Assembly: GCA_003219925.1 (NCBI GenBank)
Contig: QHQU01000177.1
Coordinates: 1-8,662 of the forward strand
Direction of reading: 5' to 3'
DNA: 8,662 bases
DNA from: Verrucomicrobiota bacterium
GTDB taxonomy: Bacteria; Verrucomicrobiota; Verrucomicrobiia; Chthoniobacterales; UBA10450
This document shows positions 5,878 to 8,662 of the stretch, piece by piece (the stretch's first letter is position 1; the number at the start of each line of letters is the position of its first letter). The notes below the pieces were generated by a model. It was not told the DNA's origin and made no database searches. It saw only the letters and a list, made by a program, of their open reading frames with translations. Position numbers and translations under genes: made by a program.

Positions 5878-6839
5878 GGAGCCGCGATTAGCCTGGAAGT
5901 GTCGGTATTGCCTTTGAGAAAACCGGCGTCCTTTCCATCTTGCACCGCCTTTACGATCAACTCGTTCGGCACCACGGTTGTAAACTTAATTCGTTTCCAC
6001 GCCTGGGCGGCTGCGTCCGGCGCGAAGGTCGTCTTCGTTTCGGCCGCTAGTTCATCGATCAGCAGCTTTTGCGCCTCATCCGGATTCTTCTGGATCCAGT
6101 CGGTCAACTCCGCGTTCGCGGCCACTACTTTCTTCGCCAAATCCCGTTGGCTGCTAAGAAACTTTGCGCTCGAGACCAGCCAGGTTGTGATTACATCCTT
6201 GTCTTCAAGAAAGACCCGCGCTTTGGCCTCGCGTTCCAAACGCGTTACCCATGGCTCAACTGTCCACACCGCGTCCACCCCGCCACTCTGTAATAATGCC
6301 AGCTGATCGGGATTATTCGTCGGCAGCACCGTCACATCGCCACCGGTCTGAGTAATTTTGAATCCCTGCGCCTTCAACCAGGCCCGGCAGGAGATGTCCT
6401 GGGTATTTCCGAGCTGCGGGGTAGCAATTTTCTTCCCGCGAAAATCTGCCGCAGTTTTGATGGGTGAATCGGATTTTACCACCATCGCTGCTCCGGCGTT
6501 GGCTGCTCCGGCGATGACGCGCACTTCTTGCCCGTTGGATTTGAAGTGCGCGTTGAGCGCCGGTCCCTGACCGACGTAGGTCAGATCGAGTGAGCCGGCG
6601 AACATCGCTTCCATCGCCGATGGTCCGGCGTTGTAAGTAAACCATTGGACCTCCACGTTTGGTCCGAGTCGCTCCTCGAACCAGCCTTTTCCCTTGCGCG
6701 AAAGGGCGTGGGCGATCACCCCCTGGGCGTGGGTGATATTAGGGAAATGGCCAAACCGGATAACGACCTTTTCTTCAGCCGCCGCCCGGTGCATCGCTAA
6801 GATTGTGCTGGCTAAAACGAGAATCACTTTTGTTTTCAT
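5874..6839 (-). CDS. ABC transporter substrate-binding protein, SsuA/TauA/NrtA-like (NMT1/THI5-like fold)
   Basis: A 321-residue periplasmic solute-binding protein. Residues 1-21 are a signal peptide ending AMHRAAA before EEKVVIRFG; there is no lipobox cysteine, so a soluble periplasmic protein is expected. Family segments: RFGHFPNITHAQG (28-40), TYNAGPSAMEAMFAGSLDL (68-86), GQGPALNAHF (90-99), RVIAGAANAGAAMVV (107-121), DFRGKKIATPQLGNTQD (132-148) and VDAVWTVEPWVTRLE (188-202). The 'PNITHAQ...' and 'ATPQLGNTQD' patterns are those of the aliphatic sulfonate/nitrate/bicarbonate group. ATG at 6839 is chosen over an in-frame GTG at 6854 because AAAGGA sits six bases before it. The gene follows the porin after 108 bases and overlaps the ATPase start. 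Sulfonate is the favoured ligand by context; nitrate or cyanate-like anions remain possible. Confidence 0.92.
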   Translation of the reverse strand: MKTKVILVLASTILAMHRAAAEEKVVIRFGHFPNITHAQGVIAHALSRKGKGWFEERLGPNVEVQWFTYNAGPSAMEAMFAGSLDLTYVGQGPALNAHFKSNGQEVRVIAGAANAGAAMVVKSDSPIKTAADFRGKKIATPQLGNTQDISCRAWLKAQGFKITQTGGDVTVLPTNNPDQLALLQSGGVDAVWTVEPWVTRLEREAKARVFLEDKDVITTWLVSSAKFLSSQRDLAKKVVAANAELTDWIQKNPDEAQKLLIDELAAETKTTFAPDAAAQAWKRIKFTTVVPNELIVKAVQDGKDAGFLKGNTDTSRLIAAP

Positions 6840-6845
6840 AAATTT

Positions 6846-6851
6846 TCCTTT
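6846..6851 (-). promoter_or_regulatory. Ribosome binding site of the substrate-binding protein gene
   Basis: AAAGGA on the minus strand, six bases before the ATG at 6839. It overlaps the alternative GTG start at 6854, which makes the shorter signal-peptide start the real one. The rest of the gap to the porin stop (6852-6947) holds no convincing terminator; TATACG near 6928-6933 could be part of an internal promoter but has no clear partner. Confidence 0.65.
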
Positions 6852-6947
6852 CACTCGATGAATGTTGTCAGGAGTTGTCGAAGCGGTGCTCCGGCGTGGT
6901 GTCAGGCGCGTCCCGACTTAGCAAACGTATACCAAGCTTCGGTAATG

Positions 6948-8027
6948 CTAGAACATCAGCTGTAGCCGCATAATGACCTCATCGAATTGATCATCGCCGA
7001 ACTGCGGATTCGCTTGCCGGAAATCCGACCAGGTGTGAATATAATTCGCCATTAGCTTGATATCGTCGCCGTGGATATAATAGTTGAGGCCAGCGGTAAT
7101 AGAGTGAATGCCATCGTTGCCTTTTTGTCCCGGATTTAATTGCTCCCATCTGACGGCGGCTTGAAGCTTCTTCGGGATCAGGTAGTAAGCTCCCGTTACG
7201 TAGAACCCGTTCGTTGTGAAGTCGGCGAACCCTGGAGGCACCCCGGCCACGGTGCGACCGTTTACTTTTTCTTGAAGGTATTCACCGATTAAATCAAACG
7301 GACCCAGATTGAACCAGGCGTCTACGCTCCACGCCGTCCTTTCATCCGCGCCCGGGAGCGTAAATGGCGAGAGGGAACCGTCGGAATTCACCAATAGGTT
7401 CAACGATTGCGAGATATTTGTGCCCTTGTCATCGCGGCTGTTGAGCACGTCGGCGCCAAGCTTCAGACTGGAAGTCTGACCGAGCAGTTTCCCTTGCCAC
7501 GGCAGAAGCTCCAACCGCCCGACATACATAAAGTTGTTGTTGTCGTTAACGGTGACATTGCGTCCATTTCCGTTGAAGATGCTAGCGTAATAGGTCAGCA
7601 AATCCTTCTGCGCAGGCCAGATGTTCGTGAACGGCTTGCCCCAGACTTGCACACCGACCTGCCGCTCCGGCGTGATAGCCCCGGTAGGCAAACTGCGCTC
7701 GATTATGATCAGGGTGGGATCTGGAGTAATTTGCTCCAATCCGAACGGCGCTTTCCATTGGCCGACCTTGACGTTCGCCTCCGCGAACTGATGCCAGTTG
7801 ATGAAAATGTCTGTTCCCGAAAAATCGGTGCGGTTCGATGATATGCCATCGCTGTTCTCGAATTCGCCCTCAACCTTGAAATCGAAGTTCTCCGCGAAAT
7901 CACCGGTTAAGTTGATGCGCGCCCGGCGCAGGCGAAAACGGTCTTTCAACGCGGTCTGACCAAAGCGGCCTTCGAAGGCGGAGACTTCTCCGTCTTCCAA
8001 GTTCATCTGAATGTATCCGCCAAGCAC
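6948..8027 (-). CDS. Phosphate-selective porin O/P family, beta-barrel body (separated from its N-terminus by a frameshift)
   Basis: This 359-codon frame is the barrel of an OprO/OprP-type outer-membrane porin (PF07396-like): LGGYIQMNLEDG at the start, RFRLRRARINLTGDFAENFDFK, KVGQWKAPFGLEQ, many alternating polar/aromatic strands, and a C-terminal phenylalanine (MRLQLMF) as required for BAM-dependent assembly. The GTG at 8027 is unlikely to be a true start: upstream codons in this frame still read like porin sequence (SEFKLVLGGY) and no Shine-Dalgarno site is present. Removing one base from the T4 run at 8059-8062 joins this frame to the signal-peptide frame and gives a 453-residue protein of normal length for the family. 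It lies between the yezD-like gene and the ABC operon, so it probably passes the anion that the transporter imports. Family members include anion channels; phosphate specificity is not shown here. Confidence 0.87.
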   Translation of the reverse strand: MLGGYIQMNLEDGEVSAFEGRFGQTALKDRFRLRRARINLTGDFAENFDFKVEGEFENSDGISSNRTDFSGTDIFINWHQFAEANVKVGQWKAPFGLEQITPDPTLIIIERSLPTGAITPERQVGVQVWGKPFTNIWPAQKDLLTYYASIFNGNGRNVTVNDNNNFMYVGRLELLPWQGKLLGQTSSLKLGADVLNSRDDKGTNISQSLNLLVNSDGSLSPFTLPGADERTAWSVDAWFNLGPFDLIGEYLQEKVNGRTVAGVPPGFADFTTNGFYVTGAYYLIPKKLQAAVRWEQLNPGQKGNDGIHSITAGLNYYIHGDDIKLMANYIHTWSDFRQANPQFGDDQFDEVIMRLQLMF

Positions 8028-8310
8028 GAGTTTGAATTCCGATGCGCGCGGAGTGACGAAAATAAGTTACCTCCGTCTTCGTTTTCCCTCCCGTACCAGG
8101 CTCAACGGCAGAGGTGCTCTGTTTCTTCAAACTACTGACTTCTTGTTCCAACTCGGCGTTTCGTTTTTGCAATTGCTCAACTGCCCGCTCCAACTTCTGT
8201 AGTCGCTCGGACTCGGAGTTGCTGCTGGAGGTTTGGGCCCGCAGCGGTTGAATTACCAGCAGTAACAGCGGGAGGATGATCCCGATCCCAACTAGTGACG
8301 ATTTTTTCAC
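7900..8310 (-). CDS. N-terminal fragment of the OprO/P-type porin: signal peptide and coiled coil, then out of frame
   Basis: Residues 1-25 form a signal peptide (basic start, hydrophobic IGIILPLLLLVI, cleavage likely after LRA). Residues about 34-65 (SERLQKLERAVEQLQK onward) have heptad spacing and predict a coiled coil, a known N-terminal feature of some OprP-type and related outer-membrane porins that may trimerise or touch peptidoglycan. The porin reading is genuine up to Tyr83/Phe84 (about 8059); after that this frame is out of phase and its Arg-rich tail to 7900 is an artefact. Start: GTG at 8310 with AAGGAG at 8323-8328, a rather long 12-base spacing; no in-frame ATG is better. Together with the frame 6948-8027 it makes one gene. 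Confidence 0.82.
   Translation of the reverse strand: MKKSSLVGIGIILPLLLLVIQPLRAQTSSSNSESERLQKLERAVEQLQKRNAELEQEVSSLKKQSTSAVEPGTGGKTKTEVTYFRHSARIGIQTRAWRIHSDELGRRRSLRLRRPLWSDRVERPFSPAPGAHQLNR
8059..8062 (-). other. Single-base frameshift site in the porin gene
   Basis: On the minus strand the run TAT TTT CGT is read Y-F-R and loses the porin frame. Dropping one T of the four-T run gives TAT TTC GTC ACT CCG, which continues as Y-F-V-T-P-R-A-S-E-F-K-L-V-L-G-G and enters the barrel frame without a stop. The barrel frame itself has a TAA at 8067-8069, so the crossing must lie between there and about 8030. A homopolymer sequencing error or a recent mutation both fit; nothing suggests a programmed slippery site. 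Confidence 0.8.
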
Positions 8311-8322
8311 AAGCTTTTGTTT

Positions 8323-8328
8323 CTCCTT
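8323..8328 (-). promoter_or_regulatory. Ribosome binding site of the porin gene
   Basis: AAGGAG on the minus strand, 12 bases before the GTG at 8310. The motif is strong but the spacing is long. No ATG, GTG or TTG in the signal-peptide frame lies closer, so GTG 8310 is kept. Confidence 0.5.
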
Positions 8329-8329
8329 A

Positions 8330-8351
8330 TCTTGATAATTTCTTGATAATT
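8330..8351. repeat. Perfect 11-bp tandem direct repeat in the porin leader
   Basis: TCTTGATAATT occurs twice back to back (8330-8340 and 8341-8351), reading AATTATCAAGA twice on the coding (minus) strand, right before the AAGGAG ribosome site. One helical turn per unit suggests tandem binding of a regulator on one DNA face, or simply a duplicated AT-rich promoter segment. No clear -35/-10 pair could be fixed around it. Confidence 0.55.
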
Positions 8352-8372
8352 TTACTAACTTGAAAAGAACCT

Positions 8373-8384
8373 CCGGAAGTCCGG
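8373..8384 (-). other. Small hairpin between the yezD-like gene and the porin gene
   Basis: CCGGA AG TCCGG forms a compact inverted repeat; on the minus strand it is followed by AGGTTCTTTTC, only partly T-rich. A second palindrome, TAGCGCTA, lies at 8386-8393. The stem is short, so at most this is a weak terminator or attenuator in the 126-base gap 8311-8436. Confidence 0.25.
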
Positions 8385-8436
8385 CTAGCGCTATTCCTCC
8401 TCGTGTGATCCTCCAGCGGTCTGGTCGGTAAAATTG

Positions 8437-8610
8437 TTAACTTTCTAGATCGTTCTTTACGCTTTGCAATCTCGTTTTCTCCGTCCGTTCGATTTGTGTG
8501 ACTTTGGAATCGTGCACTACGATTTGAACGACCCCGAAGCGTAGGCTCTGGACCTTTTCGCGCACCAATTCGAGCCAGTCGGCGGATGCGCGTCTTTCAT
8601 CATGCGGCAT
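8437..8610 (-). CDS. YezD-like small protein (DUF2292 family)
   Basis: A 57-residue cytoplasmic protein with no membrane or signal segment. The core VREKVQSLRFGVVQ (16-29) followed by IVVHDSKVTQIERTEKTR (30-47) carries the DUF2292 pattern 'l..lrfG.v.I.vhdg.v.qiertek.R' seen in YezD of Bacillus. ATG at 8610 is preceded by AAAGG with suitable spacing and gives the family's usual length of about 55-60; the frame stays open upstream to the window edge, so a longer reading is not formally excluded. The biochemical role is unknown; in other bacteria these small genes sit with sulfur-assimilation genes and are controlled by sulfur status. Here it is first in a run leading to a porin and a sulfonate-type ABC transporter, which agrees with that link. 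Confidence 0.85.
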   Translation of the reverse strand: MPHDERRASADWLELVREKVQSLRFGVVQIVVHDSKVTQIERTEKTRLQSVKNDLES

Positions 8611-8662
8611 GAGTTCGCCTTTCGTTTGAACGCTTCGGAGAATTCGCAGAGCTGGCGGGCAG
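8611..8662 (-). other. Leader of the yezD-like gene, cut by the window edge
   Basis: Only 52 bases upstream of the small gene are available. Apart from the AAAGG ribosome site I recognise no promoter, terminator or riboswitch element. The segment is too short to judge whether a sulfur-responsive leader lies further upstream. Confidence 0.3.

Noticed and set aside
8394..8404. Strong AGGAGG ribosome-site-like sequence on the minus strand downstream of the yezD-like gene
   Set aside because: No ATG, GTG or TTG follows at a usable distance, so no extra small gene is supported.

Overview
The window looks like a chromosomal segment of a Gram-negative, probably soil, bacterium of the Verrucomicrobia (Chthoniobacterales/Udaeobacter-like). 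This is inferred from an OprO/OprP-type porin with an N-terminal coiled coil, a DUF1460 amidase, a DUF2292/YezD protein, moderately high GC, and dispersed palindromic repeats whose shadow translation begins with the familiar 'CHPE' pattern. No single marker gene fixes the taxon.

Layout, left to right. (1) 1-1127, minus: the N-terminal 375 residues of an Lhr-type DExH helicase, cut by the window edge. (2) 1128-1329: a spacer filled with short hairpins and a dispersed-repeat fragment. (3) 1330-2580, minus: rarA/mgsA, a clamp-loader-like AAA+ ATPase, with an in-frame insert built from two palindromes and a short C-terminus that ends at the repeat block. (4) 2581-2983: a divergent intergenic region with an inverted-repeat element, a degraded second copy and an operator-like palindrome. 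(5) 2984-3877, plus: a secreted DUF1460 (NlpC/P60-like) amidase. (6) 3878-3977: a short convergent gap. (7) 8610 down to 3978, all minus: a co-directional run of yezD-like gene, OprO/P-type porin (frameshifted), SsuA/TauA/NrtA-like binding protein, SsuB/TauB-like ATPase, SsuC/TauC-like permease, and an HPr phosphocarrier.

The last run is the main subject of the window. The ABC genes and HPr are joined by three successive 4-base stop/start overlaps, so they are almost certainly one transcript with coupled translation. Read together, the porin would pass a small anion through the outer membrane, the binding protein would capture it in the periplasm, and the permease with its ATPase would import it. 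YezD-family proteins are linked in other bacteria to sulfur-limitation regulons, so an organosulfur (sulfonate-type) substrate is the best guess; nitrate or another oxyanion cannot be excluded. The HPr gene at the end of the operon is unexpected and may tie import to phosphotransfer or HPr-kinase signalling.

The left half combines genome-maintenance genes (lhr, rarA) with heavy small-repeat invasion. No RNA gene, CRISPR array, transposase or phage gene was seen.
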